DNA from: Diatrype stigma
Lineage: Eukaryota > Ascomycota > Sordariomycetes > Xylariales > Diatrypaceae
DNA: 64,000 nucleotides
Assembly (NCBI GenBank): GCA_022225965.2
Contig: JAKJXP020000002.1
Location: 372,001 to 436,000 of the forward strand
Direction: 5' to 3'
Positions 27,169-38,595 of this stretch are shown here, in pieces. Positions within the stretch are counted from its first letter, which is position 1. The number at the start of each line of letters is the position of its first letter. A program made the translations under genes and the position numbers. The notes under the pieces were generated by a model, which made no database searches, was not told the origin of the DNA, and worked only from the letters and a program-made list of their open reading frames with translations.

Positions 27169-27600
27169 CTACCGCATCTCGCTAACGTCGACAGTGTTTG
27201 ACCGCCAATCTAGCGCGTTGTTGCTGGGCTTCCCGGTGGAGCCCGACCCGAAGCCGGGCATGGACGACCACCTGTTCATCTTCTTCCGCTCGGCCGCGGA
27301 CCGCATGTCTTTCTTCGACCGTGGTTGGGGGCTGGGCGCCGCCGCCTCGAGGCTGCGGCGGTACGACTCTGGTTCCTCCACCACCACCTCTGGTGTGCTG
27401 CCGTTGTGGGACCAGGGTGAGGACGACGGGCTGCTGCTGGTCGACGACGAGCCCGTGGTGTTGGGGGTCTGGTAGACGTACTCGCCATCCTTGTAGACAG
27501 CGTTGCTGATGAAGGTCGAGCGCCGATGACGGTTGCGGGTGTACCGCTGCTCCAGGCGGAACAGCTCGAGCTTCGCTTGCAGCTTCTCGATGAGACCCAT
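27169..27600 (-). CDS. Small basic conserved-looking protein of unknown function (143 aa)
   Basis: Single exon, with the start at the first ATG of the frame. The N-terminal 40 residues form an amphipathic Lys/Arg-rich helix (MGLIEKLQAKLELFRLEQRY) followed by TRNRHRRSTFISNAVYKDGEYVY. The remainder is Ser/Pro-rich and looks disordered, with a basic RRS..RSKKDMRSAAERKK segment and a C-terminal WRSNTVDVSEMR. There is no signal peptide or membrane span. The organised N-terminus, sharp GC rise over the ORF and typical fungal codon use support a real gene. The antisense and alternative-frame ORFs are weaker. The upstream minus-strand leader is CA-rich (TG-rich on the plus strand). I do not recognise a function. 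A short coiled-coil or membrane-surface binding role for the basic helix is only a guess. Confidence 0.7.
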   Translation of the reverse strand: MGLIEKLQAKLELFRLEQRYTRNRHRRSTFISNAVYKDGEYVYQTPNTTGSSSTSSSPSSSPWSHNGSTPEVVVEEPESYRRSLEAAAPSPQPRSKKDMRSAAERKKMNRWSSMPGFGSGSTGKPSNNALDWRSNTVDVSEMR

Positions 27601-30173
27601 GTTTGTGTATGTGCGTGTGTATGAGCGTGTAGGTGTATGTGTGAGAGTGTGTTCGTCTCGTCACTATCTCAACAGATGTATCTCGGGTCGTAACGTCACG
27701 TCGGTGGGAGAACGCTCGTTTCGTTTACGGCAATGTGGGATTGTTACTGTCGCTCAAGGCCTATTGGAACACTCGTCTACTTGCGCAGATGTCACGATAG
27801 TGCGAGAAGAGAGAATGTGATTGAATATATGTATAATAGAGTATTTGTGACAGCACAGCGGACTACGTCGGTCGTCTCGGCTCGACAGATGACGGTTGTA
27901 TGTGTCTGATCAGTGTCTTGTTCTTCTTTGCTTCAGCTCGTAGATGCTTTTGATCGTCTCACGTGTGATCTGATGTGTGATGTGATGAGCGTAGCTTGTG
28001 GTGTGACGTGCCACAGGTAGGAATCGGATAAAACGAGTGTGATATGGGAGCAATCTCAGTGTTCTCCAGGTTATCTAGCAAGCAATTAAGATCCCCAGCC
28101 AGCGAGGAAACGGAGGTTGGTAGTGGTAGTTGAGAAATGAGAACGAGATGAGATGGGACAGGATGGGATTGGGTCGGGCTGGCCTGATGTGTGAAAGAGG
28201 AATAGAAGGGCAGCGGATTTGGTTAAGTGGGAAGCAGTTACCCTGGGCCTGGTGGTATTAGTAGCGATTAGTTAGGGTACCTAGTGGGCAATATAGGGTA
28301 GGAAATAGTTACATACATAGCAGTACGGTAGCAGTACTAGGTATAGCAGCCGCTACGGTGCTAGTCCAGGTTGTCTAGACCTAGAAGGACAGAAGTGGAT
28401 GCTACGGCCGCCAGGGGAAGGCCGACTAATGGGGCAGAAGGAGGGGAAAGTCAACCAGCCTAAGCCTTGAATAGCATCGCATTGAAGTCGGCGCATGGAG
28501 GTGCGTCAAAGCCGTGTAAGGCATGTTCAATTTTGGTGTTGAAAAAGATCCGAACCTCTCTTATGCGCATCCACTACACCACCTAGCTACATACATTCGA
28601 GCTTATATGCATAACAACTCCTTACAAGGCTAGGTAGGTATGTGCCTGGCCTAGCACTCCACGGGCCGGAACCGGGGATCAGTTTCACCTTATTTCCTCT
28701 CGTTAGGCAAGAGGTTGTTACCGTATTCTGTCAACCTGTCTTGCCTGTCTGTTTCTGTATGCACCTACTATCACCTAGTCAGGCTTACGTAGTACGTACG
28801 AATAGACCAGACCAGACCAGGCCCGTTTGATTTCAAGGTTGTGCATAGTACGTACATGCATAGCTGCAGATACAGCTGCAGACAAGATCTGGTGGGAGCT
28901 CTCCCCGTTGCAGTAGCACGAGTCCGTTGGGTATCGCTCTGGTATCGGTTCTTGGTGGTAGGGTGACTTGGGTGAGTTATCGACAAGCTTGGGATAGACT
29001 TGGACACACTTGGACACATCGCACATGCTAACTAAAGACTTCCAGGTTCTAAGAATGGCTAATGGCGCATCAACATGCATCTGTGCGACGCCTAATCCAA
29101 GATCGATCTAGCGGTTCCACAGCTTTGATGCAGGGGCGATTATTTCGTCCTAGGCCCCAGTCACAGCTCCATCGGCTCCTTCAATGCTGCAGTGGGTTGC
29201 AGGAATGCCAGGGCAGCATCGGACGATCCTTTTCATTGTACGTACGGATCCTGGTATTTTGATTCTGGAAATATTGAAAGTCGACAAGCAAAATTTAATG
29301 GAAACGGCGGTGATAGTACAAAGACTGGCGGCGGGGTTCCCAATTTCCTAACCTCGGATAACGTAGCCGCCGCGATATTCTTCATATCATATATTACCGT
29401 CACGTTGGAGAGATTTCGTGTTTCCTTCTGAGCTTGGAGCTTTGGGTCGTTGGTACCCACAACCCACGCTGCCACGGGAAACGGATTCAACTGTAACAGC
29501 CAACAACAGGACCAGTGATACGAATAGAGCGGTCAAAGCTCGGCCATCCTCATTACTAACCTTTCGATCAAATTAGTGGTCTTTGCATAGCATCTGATGA
29601 TGGCAGCTGGATGGCTTCTCCAACGTGGGGATCGGGGGGGCCGGACCCTTTCCCTCCACGTGCGTGCTGGTTCGAACCCAATACTCCCATACCAGTTTAC
29701 AACGGACACACAGACACGCCTGGCCTGGCTGTCACGCTGCCTGGCAGCCTAGGCAGTAGTAACTACAACTGCCAGCATCAGGTCTGTTCTGTCCACTGTC
29801 TAAGATCCAAGGTGTGCTGGTAATCGGTTTATATTATGACGTTACACCGTTACCGACTCATGAATAAAGTGAGACATGTCGCGGGTACGACACGTCCGGT
29901 ATCAAGCAAGCTTTTAGCGTTCACATGCTGCCGCTGCCACGCTGCCACGCAAGCAGTATAGGGGAAGGTAGTGCAATACCTACATGTATTCACCGTTATT
30001 GGGGAATGGGGGACGGGACGGAACTGGGGGACGGGAATGGGGGGACTCAAGGGCGCGGGTGGGGAGAATTGATTCTTTGTCCGCCAACTGCCTGTCGGCC
30101 TGACGAGTCTATACTAGCACGTGACACCCACAATCATCACCTAGATCCAGGAAACTAGGCAACCCGGAAACCA

Positions 30174-30444
30174 TTGGTCGATCGTTCGATCAAGGATACT
30201 CTCCCACGCTGTGTTGAAATGGCAGGAAGGCAACTAATTGGGATGTTATTAAGCCTAGTCGTCAACTATGACCACCTGCACTTCGAGAAACACCTACTGC
30301 AGGTGTCAGGAACGCGACGCGCTGACCAATGGGTCAAGACCCTGATCATGATGCCTTACTACTAAGGACAACGGCCTAATCAAACAAGCCATCGGCGTCT
30401 CTGTCGAAGAAGCCACGATCAGCCAGCTCGTCATTGACTACTGA
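30174..30444 (+). pseudogene. Frameshifted gene relic, unknown family
   Basis: A coding-like frame runs to a TAA at 30363-30365 (ending QWVKTLIMMPYY). One base out of phase, a second coding-like piece begins directly at 30367 (KDNGLIKQAIGVSVEEATIS) and stops at 30442-30444. Both pieces have ordered, protein-like composition. No ATG with a convincing context starts the first piece, and a stop lies five codons upstream of 30174. It reads like the 3' remnant of a decayed gene with a one-base frame slip. Alternatively, an AG acceptor (CTACTAAG) could make the second piece a true exon of an unrecognised gene. Family not recognised. Confidence 0.4.
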
Positions 30445-31310
30445 TACTAGCCATGTTGATATCCAACCACAGCCTTGGGTTGGGTGCTCTCCTGTTGGCC
30501 TAGGGAGTAGGGACTACCCACTGCCGTGGCTTCGGGCAAAAGGGGCTTTAAGGTGAGCGTACGAGTGTTGGAAATACCTTCATGTTGGCATCCTTATACG
30601 CCAGCGCGTAAACCGGCGTTACAGCCAAAATTGCCATGCTGGTGTGGGGTATGTGACATTGACAACGAGCTCGACCTATATAAGGCTGAATACATTATCC
30701 CTGTCCGCGCTCATGTGTATCCTGTGTATAATGTATCGCGGTAGGTAAAGGATTAGCTGGAGGAACACAATGCAGGTACAGACAAGGAAAACGAGAACTT
30801 AAAACAGAAGACGTGGAAAGAGAAGCAAGACATGACGTTGGTCATGAGGCATCGAGAAGCATCTAACTAACCACATAGCGCTGGAGAGCTCAGAGAGCAT
30901 ATGGAGTTACGTTTTTGACCCAATTGAGTAACACACTCAATATAATAGCATTGCTTCTGCTTTTCTACCAACATGATCTAGGTATGATTCCACGACTGAA
31001 TATTACCGGGCTTGGGTCGGTAGTTGACGATCAGCACATACCCGACTGCTTCGGTACCTAGGGAAAGGGGGTCTCTTTGCCTGGGGTAATCCAGGTTCAA
31101 GACTCATAGACCACTCAGGAGTCTGATTTAATATATTCCCAAGGCATCACCCGCTCCCCCAGATTCGTGACTAAGCTTTTCCTGGACATTTGCGGAGGGA
31201 CCGAAGCGAGATCTGGGGTATGCCGCCGCATGGCGCTGCTGGCCTTCAGGCTAAACACGGAGCGACATTCTAGATCTAGGCTTCTCGACGCCTTCATCTA
31301 TACCCGTTGC

Positions 31311-31319
31311 TATATATAA
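31311..31319 (+). promoter_or_regulatory. TATA box of the xylanase gene
   Basis: TATATATAA lies about 165 bp upstream of the xylanase ATG at 31482. This is a standard fungal core promoter spacing. Confidence 0.55.
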
Positions 31320-31481
31320 GCAGACTGACTGCCTGCCTCCCTGCTCGGAAATGGAAGGGATCTGAGGATTGAGAGCTTCCTGAGATTCTGAGAGTCAGCC
31401 AGTCAGTCAACTGGAAAAGAGACAATCAATACCCGGTCACGATTGGTTGCTTACTTGCTTAGCATACGCCAAGCCAACAAC

Positions 31482-32326
31482 ATGTTCGGCCTCGCACTGC
31501 TCGCGGCCAGCTTCTTGGTCCAGGGCATCTTCGCGCAGTCCTACTGGTCGTACTGGTCCGAGGGCGGCGGGAACTTCAAGTGCAACAACGGTGCTGGGGG
31601 CTCGTACACGGCAGAGTGGTCTGGCAACGGCGGGTTTGTCTGCGGGAAGGGATGGAACCCGGGTGGTGCAAGGTTAATTGCTCTAAATCCAACCCTTCTT
31701 CTCTATCAAGAAATGAGTCTGGTTGTTAACGAGGATTCTTGTCTAGGACCGTCCACTATAGCGGAGAGTACAGCCCCAACGGACCCAGCTACCTAGCAGT
31801 GTACGGCTGGGTAAGTGATCTCAAGCACAGCAGAGCATTGTCTCTTGCCCATCGCTCATCGAAGAACACCTTGTTTCCCATAAACAGTACCCTATCTCCC
31901 TACCCCCTTTAGCCCACCTCTCGTTTGTATGCAGCCAGCTCGAGACCTAGCTAAAATTCCCCGACTGCCCTCCAGACCCGGAACCCGCTGATCGAGTACT
32001 ACGTGGTCGAGGCGCACGGGGACCTGCTGCCGAACGAGCCGTGGACGTCCAAGGGCAACTTCACGTTCGAGGAGGGCACGTACGAGATCTTCACGTCGAC
32101 GCGCGTCAACAAGCCGTCGATCGAGGGCACGCGCACCTTCCAGCAGTACTGGTCGGTCCGCTCCGAGCAGCGCACCAACGGCAGCGTCACCATGCAGCGC
32201 CACTACGACGAGTGGGCCAAGGTCGGCCTCCCCCTCGGCTACCACGACTACCAGATCCTCGCCACCGAGGGTTATACGAGCGGCAACACGGCCAGTAGCG
32301 GCTCTGCCAGCATCACCGTGTCGTAG
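31482..32326 (+). CDS. Secreted endo-1,4-beta-xylanase, GH11
   Basis: Exons 31482-31672, 31747-31810 and 31976-32326 encode 201 aa. Residues 1-18 are a signal peptide (cleavage before QSYWSYW). The beta-jelly-roll hallmarks of GH11 follow: [36 protein letters not shown] with nucleophile Glu92, and [12 protein letters not shown] with acid/base Glu183. The thumb region is [15 protein letters not shown]. There is no linker or carbohydrate-binding module, so it is a catalytic-domain-only enzyme. It cuts internal beta-1,4 bonds of xylan outside the cell. The intron 1 donor GTTAAT is non-consensus, but the join regenerates the conserved strand exactly. Introns flank the short exon carrying the [12 protein letters not shown] strand. 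A GH16 enzyme lies 1.5 kb downstream on the same strand. Confidence 0.95.
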
Positions 32327-33787
32327 GAGTCGTGGGAGAATGGGAGAATGGAAAAATGGAAGAATGGAAGAGACAGGGGTGCTCAGGGGCTCGAAGTCCT
32401 GGGTTTAGGTCCGGATCGGGATTTAAGGAGGGTGGGGTGGGGTGTTGGGAGTAGGTAGGTAGTTCATGAGTCTATGGAGGCTAAGCCGGAAGGGATGGGT
32501 CTGCAAAACACGCCTTTACCCTCTTTGCCCAACGATTGGATATGTTAGTTCTCCTCAAAGGTTCAAATCAAGCCTCTGGGTCATGGTCCTGGCAACACGT
32601 CACGATCTCCCAAGCCTAAGCGCACACTGCTTTCTACCGTTGGCGGGCTCGAAGAATCACCAAGCTCCTCATTGAATGTTACGTCCGTCGCGTCCCTATA
32701 GTGCAGCACACGTTTTATCCCTGCTCGAGGCTTTAGATTGACAGTAACCGTGTGATATTCGCTTGTAGAGCTGGTAGAGCTATTAACACTGGAAAGAACA
32801 GGGACTTGAATTAGTATGTTGGTTTGTCGCGAGTTGATCTAAATAGGGGTCAAAAGCTTGCATGAAGGCACTCTTGAAAAGAAAGAAAAGAAAATGTACT
32901 AACTCACTTCTTCGGACGACAAATCAACTGATGAGTACTTCATGATGTCGATCTCGGTGTGGGCGGAACAAAATGGTAAGTGCGGACATGTCGGTATCAA
33001 CGGCCACCTTGGTCACGGGCGGACGAAACTGTACATTTAGATAGGGAAATAGGGGTGTCACCATCTGTACTCATGTTGACACCGCGACATTCATAACAGA
33101 ATGCCTTAGTCGGGGCCTCATGTTACAATGCTTAGAAGCAGGTAACTACTGTGAGTAGATGCACATGGAGCCTTTGGCAACGTCAATTCCAGTAACAAGC
33201 TGCTCACTGCAAATAGACCCCTTTTTCTTGTTTAGCGACTAGATCGTTGATTTCTACCAGAATATCCAGGAAACTAACGTGAACGCGATGCAGATATTGC
33301 CAGAGTCTATCGTCAAGTTTCTGGTTCTGATACGAAAGCACTTAATATAGTAGAGAACGAGCGACTATAAATGGTGATGCTGAAACCCGCCACCAAGTAG
33401 TATGGCCGAGCCAGCAATGTCTCTATCCACGACTGCTGCCAAATGTGGAAGAAATGGCTAGGCTGCAGCGCTCATCTAGGCCATCACCAGGATATCGAGG
33501 CTGAAGCTGGCAAGAGGCTCGACGCCATATACCTTTATCACGCAGCGAGTGATGGACAGAATGACTTTGCAACGACCCCACAAGGCTAATGATCGAATTG
33601 AATGGAGGAAGACGAGGAGGTTTCCACGAACTGAAGCAATTGCCCAAAGCGTCGTTTCAGTGCACAGGAAGGGTTGACTTCCTTCCATCAATACCCATCA
33701 CCAGGCACTCCCACTAGCTGTTTCACCTCCGAACGTCATCTCCAACCCTCATACTTGACTCAGCTTGACAATCTTCAGTTCTTCACC
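32327..33787. other. Intergenic region between GH11 and GH16 genes
   Basis: 1.5 kb, AT-richer, with chance ORFs only. It should hold the terminator of the xylanase and the promoter of the GH16 gene. Confidence 0.5.
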
Positions 33788-34738
33788 ATGGTCAAACTTT
33801 CCATCCTCTTAATTCCTGCCGTTGTCTGTGGCGTAATACAGAGCGCATCTACAACCAACGACACCAATGAGCTAGACAAGCCGGTTCGAGTTCCGGCTCG
33901 CCCTCCGGGGTACAGTAAGACTGTCTTCTACGACGACTTCACCGCCCAAACCCTCGATATCACGAAGTGGAAGTATGACATTGGCACTGCATATCCCGGC
34001 GGTCCCGCCCACTGGGGCACCGGCGAGGTGCAAACCTACACAAACAGCGCCAACAATATCTTCATCACTTCGGCTAACACACTGCGGATCATCCCACTCA
34101 AGGAGGCAAGCGGAGTCTGGACATCGGCGCGCATCGAAACGACAGCGGCGTACGATATGGCCTGTCCGGCCGGCGGCCGCCTACGGGTGCAGGCGCACAT
34201 CAAGGTTGGGGCGGCAGGCGCCGCAGCCCGGACCGAGGACGGCATCTGGTCGGCCTTCTGGATGATCGGCTCGGCGATCCGCAGCAACTACCGCAACTGG
34301 CCGGAGGTCGGCGAGATCGACATCCTGGAGAGCGTGAACGGCGCGGCGCGGGACTACCAGACCGTGCACTGCGGCACGGCGCGCGGCGGCGTGTGCAACG
34401 AGTCCAAGGGCGTCGGCGGGAGCTCGGGCATGGCGCGGGGCCAGTGGCACGTCGTGCAGCTGGACATCGACCGCGCGGCCGGCGGCGCGTGGACCGACGA
34501 GAGCCTGACGTGGTCGCTCGATGGCGTCGAGACGCTCCGGATCCGGCCGGGCGACCTGCAGGGCGACCCGGCGGCGTGGAACGCGCTGGCCGCGACGGCG
34601 AAGATGATTCTGCTGAACGTGGCGGTGGGGGGCACGTTCCCGGATTCCGATGCAGGGTACGCAACACCCAATGCTAACACGGTGGGCGGTGGCGATGCTG
34701 GTATGGAGGTTGATTATGTGATTGTTTGGAGTACGTGA
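33788..34738 (+). CDS. Secreted GH16 beta-glucanase-type glycosidase
   Basis: Single exon, 316 aa from the ATG at 33788. The frame is open 38 codons upstream but without an ATG. A signal peptide covers about residues 1-20 (MVKLSILLIPAVVCGVIQSA). The GH16 concanavalin-like fold shows YDDFTAQTLDITKWKYDIG at the start and GTGEVQTYTNSANNIFI. The catalytic sequence is GEIDILE with nucleophile Glu176, Asp178 and acid/base Glu181. IWSAFWMIG precedes it and MILLNVAVGGTFP follows near the end. This pattern fits endo-1,3(4)-beta-glucanase/laminarinase-like fungal GH16 enzymes acting on beta-1,3-glucans of plant, fungal or algal walls. The exact linkage cannot be read. The catalytic half is strikingly GC-rich compared with the first 100 codons. 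Confidence 0.92.
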   Translation: MVKLSILLIPAVVCGVIQSASTTNDTNELDKPVRVPARPPGYSKTVFYDDFTAQTLDITKWKYDIGTAYPGGPAHWGTGEVQTYTNSANNIFITSANTLRIIPLKEASGVWTSARIETTAAYDMACPAGGRLRVQAHIKVGAAGAAARTEDGIWSAFWMIGSAIRSNYRNWPEVGEIDILESVNGAARDYQTVHCGTARGGVCNESKGVGGSSGMARGQWHVVQLDIDRAAGGAWTDESLTWSLDGVETLRIRPGDLQGDPAAWNALAATAKMILLNVAVGGTFPDSDAGYATPNANTVGGGDAGMEVDYVIVWST

Positions 34739-35667
34739 GCGGGAGACCGGAGGAAGGGTCGATCATGCCACATATATAGTACTCAGCACCTTAATTCATG
34801 ATGGAGCTTTCACATCAGATCTCTCATTCATTGATTATACCCCTTGAACACTAAAGGCTTCGGTCGCTCAACTCAGACTGATGACATCGAGGCTAGGATG
34901 AAGAAACTTCGCCATGAAAGTGACCATAATTTGATTCGACTTTTAAGGCCCACGAAATGTCATATGGATTTCATGACGGGCCTTGAGCTATTAGAAGCAA
35001 CGTCTGAGGTCCATTTGCCCAGCAATGTTGATTCCTGAACGTTGCTAGAAAGGAGTCGATTGGATATAAGACAGCATGATGAAAACCAAGATTCACGAAC
35101 TACCTAAGCCAGTGGCATACCTGAGCTATAATAACGTAGTCAAGACTCCGCCGCTATGCTTTATTCTGCTAAGTTTGATCGGAAGCCCATATGTGTGCCC
35201 CTATCAGGCAACATGGCTCTCCATAACTAGGTGGTTCCCTATCGGTAGGAGGGGGCAACTACCACATCCCTTTACCTATTGTCCGTTTCGGAACCTAAGT
35301 TACACTGCAATCAACTAATAGTGAAGAACAATATCATCTTGAAGATGTGACGAAGTATTGTGCCCTAACCATTATACAATGATTGGCAGGCAACGTTGTC
35401 GTCAAAAGCTTGTTATCATAGCAGTCTATATCATCCCAGCATTTTGAGTAGTGTATGTCGAGACCTCTTCGTCGGAGGGGGATGTTCACCATTTCTTCCA
35501 CTGCGATGGTTGTGGTTAGCGATATCTTCTTGTGGCTGGAACGGTGACGCCCCAATTGAACACCAATTTGGCCTTGGTTGCGACTGGTTTCCGTCGACGA
35601 AGCTCACTAGTATGCCGTGGAAAGCCGGACATGCATTACGCCTTGATTACTCGAAAGGGCCGGAAGG
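34739..35667. other. Intergenic region
   Basis: About 930 bp between the 3' ends of the GH16 gene and the 2EXR gene. Chance ORFs only. Confidence 0.5.
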
Positions 35668-36471
35668 TTAGGTGGGTGGCTTACAATATTCTCTGGCGGT
35701 CTTAGTCCGCCCGATTCCACTGGGCCGTATCGCACCCTCCGCATTCCTAGCCGTACCGTCGTCGGTCTTGATCACGATCGAGTCCAACGCCGCCGAGGCC
35801 AGTGGCGCCAGTCGCGGCGGCGTGAGGCAGCCGGCCGCGACAGTGGCAGAAAAAACGTCGTCCTTTGCATTAATGACGACCACCCGACCCGAATCCGAGG
35901 CGGAGGCGGAGGCGGAGGGGAAGACGAAGCTGATCGTCTCCAGCGCGGGCTTATAGCCCTTGGTCAGCAGTCGGAAAGCCCCGCGGCGGTCCGCGACGCC
36001 CAGCGCAAGCGCGAGGTGCCGTATCTTCCCCACCCATGAGCACGGGCCGTGCTGATAGGTGTAAGCGACGGCGAACGGCCCGAACTGGCACCGCTGCACG
36101 TACAGCGTGTCGCGGGACGGGTCGAAAGGCCGGGGCGACGGGCGATGGGATAGGGCTACGTGGCGGGCCTCCCTGTTCGCGGATTGCAGAGCCGACGAGA
36201 ATGAATGCGGATAGACCAGGGGTGCCTCGAGGGCCTGGAACCGCTCGTGCCGGTATATGCACACGCGGGCGTCCTCGTTGGCGTCGAGCTGGGCCTGGAG
36301 CCAGATCTCCTGCCGGATTTCGGGAGGCAGACGCGGGAATGGGTGAAACCCATCGTTTCGCCCCTGGACGACGGTGAATCCCATGTCGGATTGTGATGAG
36401 TCGTGGTTCGGGCGACCGGCGTCGAAGCTCTTGGTGTGCATGGCGCCGCTATTTGTAGCTGCTAGGTCCAT
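35668..36471 (-). CDS. 2EXR-domain protein
   Basis: Single exon, 267 aa. Residues 42-57 carry the defining FHPFPRLPPEIRQEIW motif, an F-box-like short helix region whose ExR element names the 2EXR family. A mixed alpha/beta body follows (ARVCIYRHERF, ALQSANREARHVALSH, RDTLYVQ, VGKIRHLALAL). This family is abundant and often expanded in plant-associated and saprotrophic Pezizomycotina. Its biochemical role is not established, although resemblance to F-box proteins suggests protein-protein interaction. A run SASASASDS (about residues 190-200) reflects a GGAGGC repeat in the DNA. There is no signal peptide or membrane span. Confidence 0.85.
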   Translation of the reverse strand: MDLAATNSGAMHTKSFDAGRPNHDSSQSDMGFTVVQGRNDGFHPFPRLPPEIRQEIWLQAQLDANEDARVCIYRHERFQALEAPLVYPHSFSSALQSANREARHVALSHRPSPRPFDPSRDTLYVQRCQFGPFAVAYTYQHGPCSWVGKIRHLALALGVADRRGAFRLLTKGYKPALETISFVFPSASASASDSGRVVVINAKDDVFSATVAAGCLTPPRLAPLASAALDSIVIKTDDGTARNAEGAIRPSGIGRTKTAREYCKPPT

Positions 36472-36929
36472 CTTGAAGGATACCTGAGATGTAGTTCAAT
36501 TAGGGGTTCGTCCCATATACTCGTTGATCTACCAAGCGTATGCAACTCGAGGGAAGTGCTGTCATAAACCCTTCGGATACGCGAAGATTTCAGCAATCCA
36601 GCGGATGAGACGTGTGGTAGGTTTGCACATGCTCTTCTGTCGTTGGCGAGTTCATTGTATGGCTGCATTGGGGTGAGGCTGCGCTACTCGACTGCTTATA
36701 GGAATCTTCCGTGTTACGCACGACGTAGATCACCTGTGATCCCCGTATAAAGTCCCGAACCCCCCTTTTTGGTAGTGGCATTACGTTCAATATTCGGCCA
36801 AATCTGATATCACAACTATGAAGGGGACACGTAGTCAATGCGCAGTGCTTTAATTAGCCAATTGTGCCTTAACTGCTAGTAAGTTGCCGTTGGTAATGTT
36901 CGCGACCACGGCATTGCTATACCTAGCGT
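36472..36929. other. Intergenic region
   Basis: About 460 bp between the 2EXR gene start and the 3' end of the next minus-strand gene. No gene seen. Confidence 0.5.
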
Positions 36930-38595
36930 TTACCCCGATGCAATCCCGTTGGCATCCCCACTTACTACACTATTTATTGCCTCCTCGACCATAGTGTTCG
37001 ACGACGCAAGCTTCTTGATCTGGTCTGCTAAGGATACAGACGTGGTGTAAGCCTTCCTAGTCTTCACATCGTTGACATGTTCCTTGTTCCACTCGAGAAC
37101 CTCCAACGTCATTCCCTGGAGCGTGGTGAGCACACCGGCGTAGCCGAGCCCACCTTCGGATACCGGCTTCCTCGCTTCTGCATCGGAGGCTACGAGATGC
37201 GTCGTTATTGAGAACAAGCCTGGCTTCACGTGCCTGATGTCGCCCGTGAGCTCGGGCAAGATCGCCTTGAGTAGCGGGTACTTGTACGGCAGCTCAGAGT
37301 ACGCTTCCATTACGTAGGAGAGTAGCAATATAAGGATTGGCGGTATCTGAATTGTGCGAAGGGGATGAACCGATAACGTCTTGACGACGGAGTACAAGTC
37401 CCCGTACGTTATCGGTGGGTTAGGGTCAGTAACCACGAACGGCTTGCCTGCGCACTTGGCGCTCGCTTCCAGGGGCAATGCGAGGGCTGCTTCGTGATGC
37501 AAATGTGCGATTGCTACATTCGCGCCATGAACGAAACTCTGCACAATGTGAGACACCCAGCTAGAAAGCGTAAGCATTCCATTCGTCTGTGGATGAAATG
37601 AAAGGCATGGACTCACGTGGGCATGATAGGCCGGCTTAGGGGATCACCAAGAGTGTTGTCAGTAGGGTTGCCGTACACGCCGTTAGCGGGTCGGATGCAC
37701 CCAGTCCGAAATGTCTCTGTATTCTGGAAACACACGGATCTCTCGGCCACGGCTTTCGAGTACGGGTAGTTCCCGAAGAAGCAATCACGCGCCCTCAGAG
37801 GCTGCAAGAAATCCTTTTCATCTAGGATCTGCCAGAAGTTCTTGGGCGACTTCGCCCACGGCGCAACCCAGGGTACCACGGGTCGTATTGAGATCGAGCC
37901 GGACGAAGTCGAGCTGAAGATGTCAGCACCGGCTTCCCGCGCAGCCTCGAGGACGTTTTTAGTTCCCCTGACGTTCACCGCTTCAGGGAAGCCATATTGG
38001 TACTTGGAGCCCTCGGAGGCCAGGATGACTGCGGCCGTATGGAACACAGTCAGAGGAAGATGCGCCACGGAAGAGGGCCACGGGATAGAGAAGGCGGCTT
38101 TGACAGATGCAAGGGAGGTGATGTCCGTCTTGACGAACCCAACCTCGGAGGCCGGGCCATCGCGCATGTCATTCCTCTCGGACCTGCGGAAATCTACAAC
38201 GCGAATGCTCTCTGGCGGGTTGCCCCTCGCCAAGAGTTGAAGCACGATGAACCCACCGACGAGCCCTGTTGTGGATGATCATTGATCAGCATGGTAAATA
38301 TGGCCCTCGGGCTTCGCCAAATGCGACCGATACGACACTCACCGGAGCCTCCGGTAACTACATAGCGACGGTTTAACTTGGGCGGAAGCTTGTCTTTATA
38401 ATCAATGGGGTTCTCCTTGAGTGCCTCGTATGCTTCCTTCAGTTTTTTCGCCGTCCAGCGCGAAGCGGACAGCTTCTTGACTTCGTCTGGGGTGTGTCGG
38501 AGGAGCTGGTCAATCCGAGCTAAATAGAGTATCAAGAGTGCAAATATTGCCCAATAAACCATTCGCGTAGAGACTGCCAGCTCTAAACCCAACAT
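36930..38595 (-). CDS. Membrane-anchored 3-beta-HSD/NAD-epimerase-type SDR
   Basis: Exons 38595-38343, 38265-37617 and 37560-36930 give 510 aa. Intron 1 (77 bp) splits the cofactor motif and restores TGGSGLVGG. Intron 2 (56 bp) ends at CTTTCTAG, not at the nearer CAG, and restores PTWVSHIVQSFVHG. The ATG at 38595 is chosen because the longer frame begins with GTG. Residues 12-27 are a membrane anchor (YWAIFALLILYLARI), followed by a basic linker. The Rossmann domain has VVDFRRS after beta 2, a Ser-rich catalytic region (SSTSSGS) and active-site YPYSK. RPANGVYG and DPNPPITYGDLY resemble extended SDRs of the sterol-4-alpha-carboxylate 3-dehydrogenase/3-beta-HSD group. It is likely ER-bound. True Erg26 is shorter and lacks an N-terminal anchor, so this is a paralogous enzyme of unknown substrate. 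Confidence 0.85.

Larger units (their letters stand above)
27601..31481. other. Long intergenic region with one gene relic
   Basis: 3.9 kb upstream of two divergent genes (the 143-aa gene and the xylanase). Apart from the frameshifted relic at 30174-30444 and the xylanase TATA box, nothing beyond simple TG/CA-rich tracts and short chance ORFs was seen. Confidence 0.5.

Noticed and set aside
28490..28590. tRNA-like GGTTCGGATC on the minus strand
   Set aside because: The T-stem and acceptor stem do not pair, so there is no cloverleaf.
37587..37616. 30-bp intron in the epimerase-type gene ending at ATCCACAG
   Set aside because: It is too short for a fungal intron. The CTTTCTAG acceptor at 37561 gives a 56-bp intron and restores the conserved TWVSHIVQ sequence.
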